DNA of 64,000 bases from Erythrobasidium yunnanense (taxonomy: Eukaryota; Basidiomycota; Cystobasidiomycetes; Erythrobasidiales; Erythrobasidiaceae): assembly GCA_001600175.1 (NCBI GenBank), contig BCJC01000002.1:2205111-2269110 (forward strand), in the 5' to 3' direction. The notes under the pieces were generated by a model. It searched no databases and had not been told where the DNA came from. It saw nothing but the letters and a program-made list of their open reading frames with translations. Below are positions 35,155 to 47,022 of this stretch, piece after piece; within the stretch, counting starts at the first letter, position 1; each line of letters opens with the position of its first letter. A program made the translations under genes and the position numbers.

Positions 35155-35537
35155 GCACACAGGCAGCCATGGAAGGACGAGGAGATCTACTGCACAAGCC
35201 ATTACGGTGCCTCTGACCCAGAGACTCTGCATGCACGTGTTGTTGTTGCGTGTTTTGACTGCGCGTAAAGTGCCTGTGTTAGAGGTTGCATGAAGCTAGC
35301 TTTTCCATCCTGTAGTACTTTTGGCGTCCAGACTATTCGAAATCGAGATTTCTTTATCGACAGTCTTTGGCGACCACTTCTCTTCTTCCAACGGCTCTCG
35401 TGCAAGGCAAGCAAGGCTCGAGCTTTGCCTTGAGGTGGTTCGCAGGATAAACAGACAGCGTTGCGCAGCTTGATTGAGCTCGAGAATATCAAGAGATTGT
35501 CCAGATCTTCGATATTCGCAATTCAGAGCCCTTAGCG
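35155..35537. other. Intergenic region, promoter of Msb1-like gene
   Basis: 383 bp upstream of the Msb1-like ATG. I see nothing specific in it; open frames on the minus strand here are antisense shadows. Confidence 0.45.
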
Positions 35538-38500
35538 ATGAAGTCGCTCTTCGGACGGCGCAAGAAGGGCAGCGCACCACCAACGTCAAATGGCCATTCT
35601 TCTGGCGCAAATGGCAGCAGTAATGGCTATCATACATCTGCGAATAACCAGTTCTCTGCATCTCTGCCCGCTTCGAACAAGCTGCATGACGGCAGACTGC
35701 CTCCGCTGCCAGTCGACAGGACCGGCAGCCATGGACCACGACATGCTACAGTCCCTTCACCAGCAATGTATATCAAGGATGCTGTAGATGAATTTGGTCA
35801 AACGCACGCTTCGCCGGCTTTCTTAATCGATCAAAGCAAGAACCCTTCCCAGTCGTACTTCAGGCCGCTTCAGCCAAGTCGAGATGTAGGATCTAGCACG
35901 TCAACACGATCTGGAACAAAAGTACATAGGCGCATGAGTACTGGCAGTATTCCAGCTGCAGAGCTCATGTCGGCCACCGCTCCGGCTGAAGAGCTGCAGG
36001 TATGATATGCATAATCAATTATTCGCCTCAAAAGAAGCCCATATTAATGTTTGTGTGCTACTCCTATAGCTGTGCTATGGCTACTGGCCAATCGAAACGC
36101 AATGCGACCTTCCTCTAGCCCAGATCGAAGAGATTGTCCGCCTATGTGGGTATGAAATACGAACGCGAGGTCTAGAAGCGCCTCTTCTCTTTTCGACCCA
36201 GGTCAGCATATTCTTCGACGCCATTGTGCAACATCTTCTGACTCCATTGCGACAGGCGCTCGACATTTCTTGCGAAAATATATGCTCGCTCATTCGTTCA
36301 TACCTTGCGAATCGCGAGGCTTGGCGGCGCGGTAAGACATACATCGATCTGCCAGCTATGTCAACTCCAGCCTGACACTGCATCATAGACCTCCGCTTTG
36401 CCAATCCGCACGATTTAAGCGGTTTGATCAAGTGGGCACTGGGACGGTATATCAATGCACAGGGCGCCAGAGGCTTCTTATCTTGGGAGACATACGAGCG
36501 CTGGCGATTTGGCGAACGAGAAAAGGACTTTCCTCCCCGATATATCACCACGCATATGCTGTACCTTCTGCCAACGCAAACGGCAGCCCTTCTTACCGCC
36601 TTGTTCTCTGTACTCAGCAGTGCTGTAGCATATACGTGAGTCCCGAGCTATTTACGATATCAAGCTTGTCAGGCTAAAACTTTCAATGCAGCACCAAGAA
36701 TGGCTGTACCACCCGCAAATTGGCAGCTCTGTTCAGCTCTTATCTCTTTGGCCTGCCCGATGACGGTACCTTCGAACAAACCTATACTGCCTTCAATCGC
36801 TTTTCGCACGCTACCGAGCATCTGCTGCTCGCATTCATGCGGGATCAAGCCATGCAACATTCGGCTGGCGGTTCACCTGCTCCCATTCCAGTCAGAATCC
36901 GAGAAGTCATCGAAAGTTATCCTCAATGCTTGCCTACCAACCTTAACAAACCTCCGACGTCCTCCAAACTCCTTCCAGTGACAAGGATTCGCCGGCATGT
37001 ACGCTTCTACTCCAAAAACTTAGTCGCAACAGCTGGGTAAGTGCTCCGCCACGGCTATACATGGTATACTGACAACAGGCGTGTAGCTCCTGGCAGGTGC
37101 CACGCTCGAGTAGCTGGGCCATGATAGCACCATTTCCGAGTTTCGACAGCGGAAACGTCGAAGGCGATGCTACTGCTCCCTTCGCCTTCACCTATCAGTA
37201 CAGGCATCTCCTGAATATCCGAGCTGGAGTAGACGAAGACGGAGAGGGAGATCTGCAGAAATTCGGAAGTGTAGTCGAGAAAGAGTGGTCATCCTTCATG
37301 CATACTGGTTTCGCGCCACCCGACGAGTCCAAGTTGAAGTTCGATCTGACAGGTAAGTCATTGTGATTTATCTGCTTTGATTCGTGTGCTTATCCTGTCC
37401 GCAGAATCCGATCGTGCGAGAAGACTGCAGCGGCGGGAGACGATGGACTGGACAACCTTTCAAGGAAACGGCTTCACCAACCTTCTTGCGAGGGATCTAG
37501 CCTTTGATCCTTTGATTGATGACCCTTCCAGAAAAGGCGGCATTTTATCACCTATGCACCGTGACGAGATGCTAGCGAAGGCAAGAGGAATAGAAAAGGC
37601 TCTGCCACCATTCGAGTACGAAACAACGCCTAGGGAAGAGCGCAATGTCCAGATCGACAGCCACTTCCTCGAAGTATTCAGGTGAGATGCTGTCTTTCAT
37701 CCGTGTCACTAGCAAGTACTGAAGGTTGCCCCTCAGTGATGTGCTGTGCAGTTCTGGTTGGACCAGGGACGAAATGAAAGAAGCGAATTGGGCATTGATA
37801 CAGTACAGGACGCGACCTCGCGGTGTGGACGGCCCTAACAAGGCCGGCACTGATGGCCGGACGGAAGATACTTGGTTCTTGGTCGAGGAGTTGGTGCCCT
37901 CGGAATACCGCGCCATGCTATTACAAGCCAGTCAGGTGCGCTCAAAAAATGTATTGCTCCTCGAGATGTGGAGGCTTACGATATCACTACAGCAAAAGCC
38001 GAAGTCGTCTCGCAGAATCTCCTTTATGCGTACAGTCCGGAAGAAAACATCAAAGCTGCCGCCTCTTCCTCCTCTCGGCCAATCCCTTGGCTCAAGTCAG
38101 ACTGCGGCTGGACGAAGCAATGTCAGCATGACGGCCCCAACATCCAGTCCTGGCATCAACAATCGAGCGGCTAGTCCTTCTCTGAGGGTACCTGACAACT
38201 CGCTCTTCATGAAGGGGAAAGGCGGGCAGACTAAGCAAATCAGTCTTTCCAAGTCATTGTCGAATGGTAGCATGGCCCACAGCCTGATCACGGAGGAGGA
38301 GGAAACTCTTGATGAGCCGTCTAGAGGTATGGAGAACGGAATGAGCCGACAACAGCCGTACGAGCAGGATATACCGCGTGGAGTCAGCCAGAGAGCAGAT
38401 GGCAGTCTGGGCTTCGTCAAATCGCCTAGCACAACTTCATTGACCGGTGGAGCAGCCAACAGAATCATGAATCTGGCAAGACGAGCAACCCGGAGACATC

Positions 38501-39347
38501 GACAAAGCGTATCGATCGATTCGACTGTTCATGGTGTCAGCCCTCCGAGGAGTCCGATCAGTATCACCACCCCACAATCACCCGGCTTTGATTTGGCTTC
38601 AAATGGTGTGCAAGGTCCGGGCCTGCCTCTGGCTCCTCAGGCCAGCTCGCCCATGCCTAGACTCTCGCCTGCTCCACCCTCTGTAGCCGAGACAGGCCGG
38701 TCAATCGAGACTCGCGTGACCAATGGACACCGCGAATATACAGAAGGAAGCGTTTTAACTGCTTCAATATCGCACAACCGAAGTCCGACCCCTCCGTCTC
38801 AACCTATAGTTGAGCGGGACGTGCCGCGCGAACGCGATCTCCCGCCCGAGCCAGATGCTGAAGATATTTCTGGGGATACATCTCTGTCGAGGCAAAGTGT
38901 GATGAGCGAAGACCCTTACGATGGACTAATGGACGACTCTGGCACGCAAGCAGGACATCTGGAGGCATCTCCGGCGAAACCGACAAGCCATGCAGACTCC
39001 GAACAAGTACAAAGTACAACAGGCGCATCAGCACCGGCTGTCATACCTTCTGCAGCTTCAGCGCGTATGTACTTTAAAGAAGACACGCCGCAATCCGCAC
39101 CCGCTTTGCAGCTGCCGCAAGCGGTTATGCCACCTGCAACGCCGCCAAAGAATGGTTTTCCTGTGCGTAGAGACTCGATACAGGCCAATCTCTCGTAAGT
39201 CCAGCTATCTCTCAACCTGACTGGGCTGACACGCTGGCTATTTGCAGCGCCCGCATCGATGCACACAAAAGCATGATATCGCAATCTTCGGCACCTGTAC
39301 AAGGAAGCGGCCGTGTCGCTGCAATGGCAGGCAAATTTAATAAGTAG
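35538..39347 (+). CDS. Msb1/Mug8-family polarity protein (DUF1708, RhoGAP-like fold)
   Basis: Nine exons, 35538-35999, 36070-36201, 36256-36331, 36389-36635, 36692-37036, 37087-37352, 37405-37681, 37737-39194, 39248-39347, 1,121 codons (1,120 residues). Msb1 in yeast links Cdc42 and Pkc1/Rho1 signalling to actin polarity and bud growth; S. pombe Mug8 is its relative. After a 150-residue Ser/Pro-rich N-terminus comes the conserved domain (about 155-600): YGYWPIETQCDLPLAQIEEI, GLEAPLLFSTQ, FLSWETYERWRFGE, LPTQTAALLTALFSVLSSAV, LAALFSSYLFGLPDDGTFEQ, WTTFQGNGFTNLL and TWFLVEELVPSEYR. The last 500 residues are disordered, Ser/Pro/Thr-rich, ending in a basic MAGKFNK. Between 37872 and 38174 a second frame is also open and protein-like; I kept the frame that stays open to the end of exon 8. 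Confidence 0.85.
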
Positions 39348-39525
39348 CTTTTCGGATTGTAGTGCCGCATATCTTCCTCCGCACATATAAGTATCAGTTG
39401 TTGTCACTATCAAAGGTCAAGCAGTGGGAGTCAGGGCATAATGTATATCAATAACGACACGTGAGTGTTGCAACTATGTCTTCCTTGTGCGTGCCAAGAT
39501 GGGTTTCGGCTGGCCGAGCATGCTG

Positions 39526-40202
39526 CTACCGATCTCGCACTTTTTTGGCCAGCTCTTCCAGCTCTCTTGCAGTAGAGGGTACCCTTGCTAATCCTACTGG
39601 ATTCTCATCTCGCCATGCAACCAGCTCCTGCAATTCTTTCCAGGTGCACCATCGACGGGTTCTTTCGTGCTCTTCAGGCCAAGTAGCTTCCAAGTGTGTA
39701 ACAAGCACCAGCTCAAAGTGATACACAGCGCGTGGGACTTCGCTACTCTTGTGCGCTGGCTTGCTTGGCCTTGTGTCTTCGATAGGAAGATCTAGCGTCA
39801 TAAGGTGAACTCCACGGAAGCCAGCTAGTGATGGACCGCATCAGAAGGCCTTTGGGCATTACTAGGACAGACATAGTCGCGCACCTTCTTCCTGCGAAAT
39901 GGCCAAGATGTTAGCTTTTCGTCACGCAACCTATGCTTCAGGCTCTGACATACCCAACCCTCCCTTAGAGCAGCTTCAGTAGGCGTTTCGCCATGTTCAA
40001 TACCGCCTTTTGGAAGGACATAACGATTCGGATGCTTGCGACTTGAACATACGAGGAAGAGAGCGCCTTCGCCGGCTAGCTGAGTTGGGATGTCAAGGAG
40101 CGGTCCAGAAGACGACGACGACGAAGATGACGATGACTGTGCTCCTGAGGCTGATGCAAGATACACCGGGACCGCGACTGCCACTTGTCTAGGCTTGTGC
40201 AT
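39526..40202 (-). CDS. Nudix hydrolase, diphosphoinositol polyphosphate phosphohydrolase (Aps1/DIPP)-like
   Basis: Three exons, 40202-39954, 39891-39885 (only 7 nt) and 39824-39526, 185 codons (184 residues). DIPP/Aps1 enzymes hydrolyse inositol pyrophosphates and ApnA. The Nudix box is complete once the 7 nt exon is included: GGIEHGETPTEAALREGWEE followed by AGFRG, preceded by RYVLPK. It starts with a strand RQVAVAVPVYLAS, then a serine run in a loop, and ends in a charged helix (ARELEELAKKVRD). The ATG at 40202 is preferred; an in-frame ATG at 40262 would add 20 residues. It is convergent with the Msb1-like gene and divergent from ALG12 (239 bp). Confidence 0.88.
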
Positions 40203-40441
40203 GTCGAAAGAAAAGCGACGAAGCTTGCGAACACAAAGACCGCTTTCAGGGTGTACACACACAAGCAGAATCTACATCATGCTGTTCAGTGTTGCGGGTC
40301 TGCTGCCACAGATGGACTGTGTCTGCCTACTGCCCACTTCCGTTCATTTCTTCCCTTTGACAGCATACCCAAATCCGAACGAGCAAGCTGAGCACGCAGC
40401 TGCACGCACACGCCAACAACGCACAATCATCCTAAACCAGG

Positions 40442-42330
40442 ATGCCTGCTGACGCTAGGCCTGCTTCTCATCGAAGTCTGGAAGTACTATTAACATGCGT
40501 TACATGCCTACATGTATTTCTCGTTCCTTTCACCGGGAGTGAAGAGCTATGGTATCACCAGACAATACACGATCTACTGCGTCTGGACTTTCGGCATGCG
40601 GCACAGCTTGCTCAGGTGCGTTTGAGGAATAGCCGCTCCAGCGCAAGCGATACCTGATAACCTTACTTCAGTACTCCCATGTTTCATTTCCCGAGCTTCA
40701 GACAGTCCCTAGATCATTCATAGGACCTGCCATTCTGGCAGTGTTGTCTTGGCCGTTTCGCTCCATGGCCGCCCGCCTCAATTTCCCTGCGTTCTTCGTT
40801 GAGCAGATCAGCAGTACGGCTATCCCAGTTCATGCAATGCGTCTCGGCTGATTCACTCGTCACAGTCCGCCTCGTGTTAGCAATCTATAATGCCTCTTCT
40901 CTGGTCTATTTGGCGCGCCGTGCGCGAGGTACTCTCGGCGTCAGAGCGTCAGGCTACTTCCTTCTTGTAAGCGCCTTACAGTTTCATCTACCATTCTGGA
41001 TGGGCAGAGCCGTGCCGAATATGGCAGCTTTCGGCGCTAGTATGTCTACTTCATCTCGGCTTGAGGCTTGTATAAAGGTTGACTTCATTGCTTCTCTCAG
41101 CACAAGTAGCTCTGGCATGGATCATGTTCCCAAATGCATCCAAGACACGGCGTTCCTCTTCTGCGAACGTACTGAAAGGGCTATGCTTGTTGGCGATTCT
41201 GGCGATCATCCTCCGCCTCGAAATCATCGGTCTGCTACTACCACTAGTACTTCAAGCATTGGTATCGGGCAGCCCCATTCTGAAGGACGGTTTGATTTAC
41301 GGTATTGTGGCTAGCTTGGGTGCTATTGGTAAGGATAGCCAGCTGGAGATACCGATTCAATCGCCGACGAGCTGAGCATCACTACAGCTATATCCGTATC
41401 GTTGGACTCTTACTTATGGGGCAGGCTTCTTTGGCCGGAAGCTTCGCAGTTTATGTGGAATGTCATAGAAGGCGGGAGCGAGTCATATGGGACTTTGCCG
41501 TTCTATGCCTACATACTCCTCTTACTTCCGAAGATCCTACTCTTGGCATACCCTCTGGCGATATACGCAGTAACGACTTCACAACTGGCTAAGAATGTGG
41601 TAGTGCCGCTGCTAGGGCAGGTGCTATTGATGAGCTGCCTGCGGCATAAAGAGTGGAGATTCTGCTGCTATGTCATTCCGTCCCTTAATCTGGTCGCCAT
41701 GAAAGGTGGAAGTGATATGTAGGTCGGCTCGATGCTGGAATGGATGACTCTCGCTCATTCAGTATGCCTAGCCGCAATAGACACAAATGGCTCGGGCGCC
41801 TCATCCTCCTTGCCACATGTACTGCTTCCCTCCTATATACCCTTGGCGCCCTCTATGTATCAGGCACAAATTACACAGGAGGCCAGGCTATACTCAAGCT
41901 CGATGGCATCCTTCGACATCAAGCTAGTGAGAGGTTGTCAATTCGGCCTACAGTCAATGTAGACTGGCATGCATGCGTGACTGGCGCCCTGGACTCGCAA
42001 GTAGAGCCGAGACTGGCATTGTTGACGAAGCGCAATCATACGTTAAACATCGAGAACTTTGATTACCGCATCACACATGAACCACACCTCTTTGGAAAGG
42101 AGTATGAAGTGCTGGAGGCAATAAGTGGATGGGCGGGACTTGAAGTACGCTTGCCAGCATGGCGATCCGGCTTCGAACATCCTTGGCGAAGTGTACAAGC
42201 TCTATTACACGATCCGCCCATCAAGCCCTTATGGGAAGAGAAGGTCTGGATATTGGGAAGGAGAGGCCGCGACGAGGTGTCTCGAACGAGAGGCACGGCA
42301 AATAAAGTCAACGTTCGTGATGAGCTGTGA
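40442..42330 (+). CDS. ALG12: ER alpha-1,6-mannosyltransferase Alg12
   Basis: Six exons, 40442-40615, 40672-40813, 40866-41039, 41101-41328, 41388-41718, 41763-42330, 539 codons (538 residues). Alg12 (GT22) adds the eighth mannose to the dolichol-linked oligosaccharide in the ER lumen. Family marks: the lumenal first loop with acidic pair and HD-like turn (TGSEELWYHQTIHDLL), YSHVSFPE and PRSF, several hydrophobic helices, DSYLWGRLLWPEASQF, GTLPFYAYILLLLP, and the GT22 signature RHKEWRF near residue 335. The long lumenal tail includes SGTNYTGGQAI, a typical Alg12 segment. The usual KVEES motif in loop 1 reads TGSEE. Alg12 is preferred over Alg9, Gpi10 or Smp3 because of the DSxxWG-WPE block. 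Confidence 0.9.
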
Positions 42331-42482
42331 CACAGGACCTGAGCATGCTCTGAGCCTGCATCGGGAATTGAGCACACGGCTTGGGTCAACTTGTCCTTTT
42401 CTCGCTGGCGGGGCATCATGAAAATACTACCGAAGGAACTGCTTCGTAAACATCTATTCTTTACACGCGTAAGCAGATCAGA

Positions 42483-45413
42483 TCAGTATTCACTGCCTGG
42501 TATTTGCAGACTTTGCGCATATGCAAACAAGGGCTGCATGCAGTTTTTCAGGATTGGCTGCGGTAGGTTCACTACGGACAGCCGAAGTCAGCGTGGCTTT
42601 CTGTAGTATGTATAAACTGATGTCGCTTACTCGATACTAGAGAGTAGGAGATCTTCGATACACCTTCGCGCTGGATCAACCGATATATCTGCTGTGCGAC
42701 TGTAAGACAGGGACAACAATCAGTCTAGAGCTGGCAGACCAGCGGTATCGCTACGTACCAGCAGTCGGGTACTGGAACATGCGTGAAGAATCAGCTCATG
42801 AACGATGCCGTCGCAGCACGCCATAGACTTACAGCTGTTTCCATGTACCACCTGTGCTGATACGTTGACAGACGAATTGCTGCATTCAATGCTCGTTGCA
42901 CATCGCCCTCATCGGTGTAGAACTCCAATAGCTTGAGCCAAGCTTTCGCCGAGAACTTCTGTTCCAAACACCTCTGGTAGGCATCTTTGGCTTCTTCGCG
43001 GTGGTTGAGGCGCAGGGCAAGATCACCAAGAATCTCCCATTCTGTGCCTGTCTTGCGATACGGCAGATGCTGCGTCTTGAAGTGCGCAACTTCGGCTCGC
43101 CAAATTGTGTATACTCGGAGGTCCTGGACCGGTCGCATTCATCAGCCGCTCTAAGCTAGTCAGCAGGGTGTGACGACGTACCTCATATAACACCATGAAC
43201 AGATTGTCGAGCCATCTCTCACATAATCGCTTAGTCGTAAAACCTTGTCCGGTCTTTCTGCTCGCTGCGCCGTTTGCAGCAGATGGCTGACCACCCTCTG
43301 CTAATGACTGGGGCTGCCCAATAGGCGTCGTTGGCTGTTCTGAGCCATCCTCCGCTGCGCCATTGGATGGTTCTTCCGCCTTGTTCGACAAGTGTGTCAC
43401 AGGCGGCTTCTCGACACCAGGAGCGGGACCGTTCAAGTCGCTCTTGGGAATTTCCGCATCTTCCGGAACTTCCTCTACAGGCGGTATTTGAGGTGCGGCA
43501 GAAAACTGCGCCGATGGTGTAGGTGGGTTGTCTTCCGAATGCCTAGAAATTCGGATCTCTGGTATGGGTGATGCTGGTGGTTCAGGTGATCTAGGTGCGT
43601 CGGCGAAGCCATTATTGCCATTGGGCTGAGGGGAAGAAAGGTTGGCTGTGGCAGATTCGCGTACGCCACGTATGCTGGCATCGTCGTCTGCTTGTGACTG
43701 TTGGTTTTTAGGCGCTCCTCCTTCTTCTCCGGCATCGCTCACGTCGTCTTGCAGCTGTTTTTGCATTCTGTACTCCTCCTCCATCACGAAAACCTCGCTC
43801 CGCGTTCTGAGCAGTTCGTCCCAGCCGATCTGCCCGACCAGCTTACACAGGAGCTCGTATGCCTTCTTGAAAGTACCACGCAAGCTGGGCGCAGGTAATC
43901 TCAGGAGTGCGAGATCGGCTTCATTGTCGTTCTCTCCGTTCTCCAGACTTGCCAAGATTCCGCTGTCGGTGATGTAAGGTTTGATGGGGAGATGAGTCCT
44001 TTGTGGTGTAGGCATTCTATGCAGGTCTCGCTCGTTGTAGGTGAACATGACGCAAGAATTCAGCGTCCGAAGTGCTTCGTCGTAGCGCTTCATTTCGATA
44101 TTGACTTCAGTGAGTTTCGCCCATGTAACAAATTCGCTCGGTGCGCAGTTGACGGCTTGCTTGGCCAGCTTGTAAGCCCAGTCGATGTTGCCCTGCGGAA
44201 ATACATACTTTCTGTTCAGCTCGGCTCGTAGCGAGCAAGAAAATGCGGTCATACCTTATTACGTAGGAAGTCACACTGCACATGCAGAAGAGGATAGCTT
44301 TGAGGGTGCTCCTGAATAGAACGATAAAGGACTTGGACTGCCTTGACCTCCTCGTCTATGCCGCACTGCCTCAGTGTATGGTCGCACGATCGACTAGATG
44401 ATATGTGACTTACCTAAGCCGAGGTACGATCTCGCTAGCAGGCTGGCCATTTCGCCATCTCTTATCACTAGCTTTTCGAACAGATTGACGGCCGGTCCGA
44501 AGCGCGCTGCGTCGCCAAAGTACTTCATAATAGCGCTTGTTAGATGATTGGAAACATTCGTTGCGACTTGGATCTCTGGGTCTGACCCAAGCTGCCACCC
44601 TTGAATCAAATGTCAGCTGCTACATCGTTAACGACGCCGAACGATTATACATACCTTTACTGTAGCATGCCTCGGCGGCTGCCATGAAGCGTACTTCGTC
44701 TTCAAGCGTGCGAACCGGGTCGAGCTTGCGGTACCCTGCGATCTTATAGTTTGGGTCGTCTGCATACAGTATCGCCCTGAGGAGGGCTGAGAGGTAGACT
44801 TCGGTCCATATCGCAGCTGTAGGAGCATGCCTTTCACCACGTAGGTCGACAATATAGGCTTCGACACCACCTGGTATCTTGACCTCGACTCGGACGTCTA
44901 CCCTCGAGAAAGCGTTGAAAGAGCAGAAACATCCGCTACGGATCTTCCACTCGCTCTTGCCTTTGCTACTGAACCATCCAGGCGTCTCTTCAAGCGAGTA
45001 TGTCAAAGAGTTGATATAGGCTGCGAGTGACGCGGATGAGGACGCATCTACGCCGGACACGTAGTGATACGAGCCGGTCTGGGTAGCATTCAATATCAGA
45101 TGCTTGGTATCTGCGATGAACGCGAGCTAGCGGTGCTCACGTCTTTGCTACCGCTTCGCCCTGTGGTTTTGACGATATGGCATAGGTCTGGCGGTCCAAG
45201 TTCGCGGAAGGTCGCTGTGATCAAGGTAAATTCGCAATATCAGCACCATAGTAGGCCAAGCTTAGCCCAAGATCCAAACTTGCATAGCGATTCTGTTCGC
45301 GACAGGATGGATTCGCCCAGGTCGACCTGAATTGACACGCAGAACTTGGCGTAAGAGAGGCGCAGACTGGTGTGATCTGATGAACAAGCTGACTTCGAAG
45401 AACTCTGGAACAT
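42483..45413 (-). CDS. ChAPs-family exomer subunit (Bch1/Bud7/Chs6-like)
   Basis: Ten exons: 45413-45284, 45214-45152, 45110-44655, 44599-44410, 44369-44255, 44192-43182, 43123-42833, 42771-42759 (13 nt), 42699-42638, 42557-42483; 802 codons. Exomer binds Arf1 at the trans-Golgi and exports cargo such as chitin synthase Chs3. Seen: the N-terminal ChAPs motif ELGPPDLCHIVKTTG, then SYHYVSGVDASSSASLAAYI, tetratricopeptide repeats (WAYKLAKQAVNCAPSEFVTW, KRYDEALRTLNS), an acidic Ser/Pro insertion at about 450-570, then the conserved C-terminus DLRVYTIWRAEVAHFKTQ, EWEILGDLALRL, SAKAWLKLLEFYTD and YPTAVAQQIYRLIQREGV. Intron 1 uses a GC donor (GCAAGT); only that gives a continuous frame into ELGPPDL. 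The N-terminus is uncertain: the frame stays open 23 codons upstream to a possible 3' splice site, so another exon is possible. Confidence 0.87.
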
Positions 45414-45839
45414 CTTTGAGCGTGTCTGCCATTCTTCAAGCTGCCCAAAGGTGCCGGCCTTGAACCTTTGGCGCTTGTCCTGCTATCGAATCTCGGCCTG
45501 AATGGAGTATCGACTAGCTGATGTATCTCTTGAAATTCCTCGTAATACTGCTGCAAGAAATGACCTCGGCGATTGATTGGACGATGATGATGCTAAGAGG
45601 AAGCAAGAAACAACCCTGGACCGGACCAAAGCAGCGGTATCGCAGCAGGATTTCGCGAGAATCAGACAGACACAGACGAGCTCTGAATGCTTTCCCCTTC
45701 CCGCCCGCTCCACCTCCAATGCATTCATTCCATGATTGCCCTTTCAGAAGATGGCTCCTTTGAAGCTGCTGCCGCTAAGTTGTGTAGCTCTGATGCATGC
45801 CTCTTTGCTTGATAGTCGTATACTATCGTGCGGGTCATA
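45414..45839. other. Intergenic region, ChAPs / orphan pair
   Basis: 426 bp between divergent start codons. It may include an upstream ChAPs exon (an open frame resumes after an AG near 45483). Nothing else is supported. Confidence 0.4.
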
Positions 45840-46617
45840 ATGGCATCGACAATGGCAGAGTAAGCTTCAGTCTCGCTTACTGACGGCGATCTGACATTCT
45901 GCCCTTTCTCAACCAGGACTTGTGTAAGAGCGGGCATCGTAGCTAAACGAACCCTCTATGCTGCTGGAACCGGCTTCAGAGGAGACTTGGAGTGAGTCTC
46001 ATCGCACGCTACTACTTATGGGCAGGTATTGATGCTATCTTGACCTTTTTCGTAGCTACGAGAAAGGCACCTTGAAAGTCATGTGGCAGCCACCTATAGG
46101 AAGCGCGAAAGCGACTAGCGTAAGCTACGTATTCGATCTCCCAGGTCTCAATCGGTCGGAAAGCCCTAAGCCAACAATAAGTGCAAAGCCTGCAGCCACC
46201 GCCCAACGTCTAGATGACAAAGGACAAGCGTCCGACTTCAAGATATCCAGGTCAAGCTCGGTATGCTCCACGACTCCTGCCTATCCCAATGCGAGACTCG
46301 TCACACGCTCCACAATACAGACATCCGCGTCTTCATTGGGAGAGTTCAACGATACAGGAGCGCCAGAAAAGCTGCGCAGCAATTACAGCTGGCCGAGCCA
46401 ACGTCGAGCTCTGCCTGTTCCCAACCCTTTTGAACCCCCAAGCCGCAAAGCGATACAGCAGCGAGTAAACCCGAATTCGGCAGGACTTGTCGCTCAGGCG
46501 ACCATGAGTCTGGTCGCAGCCCAGGGGTTGCGTCAGCGTAGCCTCCAGCGAGCACATGCTGCTCGTCCCTCCAGAGTACCGCCGAAGGCGCAGACCTCTT
46601 TAGGCATCGCGACTTGA
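45840..46617 (+). CDS. Unrecognised protein, first member of tandem pair
   Basis: Three exons, 45840-45859, 45917-45991, 46056-46617, 219 codons (218 residues). I do not recognise the family. The N-terminus reads MASTMAETCVRAGIVAKRT, then AAGTGFRGDLDYEKGTLKV; the middle is Ser/Thr/Pro-rich; the end (AGLVAQATMSL, then GIAT as the last four residues) is helical and basic. The neighbouring gene at 47023 has the same exon layout and similar start and end, so both are real and arose by duplication. There is no signal peptide and no membrane helix. The start is supported by the neighbour, which has its ATG at an equivalent place with the same intron phases. Confidence 0.7.
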
Positions 46618-47022
46618 GGTGAAGGTCATTGTGACTAAGCAAGCTGGTCTTGTGCATTCATCTTGCCGTCCTACATCAGTCTACATAACAGTATGAAGCG
46701 AAACGCTGATGGCGGAATGACCGTGAAGATGTGTGGCTGACTTCATACCTACGATCGAACATGCTGACCACATACTTAACGAGCATCGTCCGACCGACAA
46801 GGATGGTGCTCGAGAGCGCTGCTGCCGCGGCAGCTTTCCCCTTCAATGTTCTCGTTCCCGCGTTCCCTGCATCAAGCCCGATTGCCTTGATCCTGGGTTG
46901 AGATAGGGCTTGACGAATACCTTTGAAGCTTACTGACTAGCATGTATCATACGGCACTCTTGTAACCGCTCAGGCGACGTCTGGCTGATTAGCTTTGTAC
47001 AGACCCTAGATCTAGCATAGGA
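46618..47022. other. Intergenic region within the first orphan pair
   Basis: 405 bp between the two related genes. The bases just after the stop codon resemble those after the second gene (shared AAGCTGGTCTTGT), which supports duplication of the 3' UTR as well. No other feature was seen. Confidence 0.45.
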
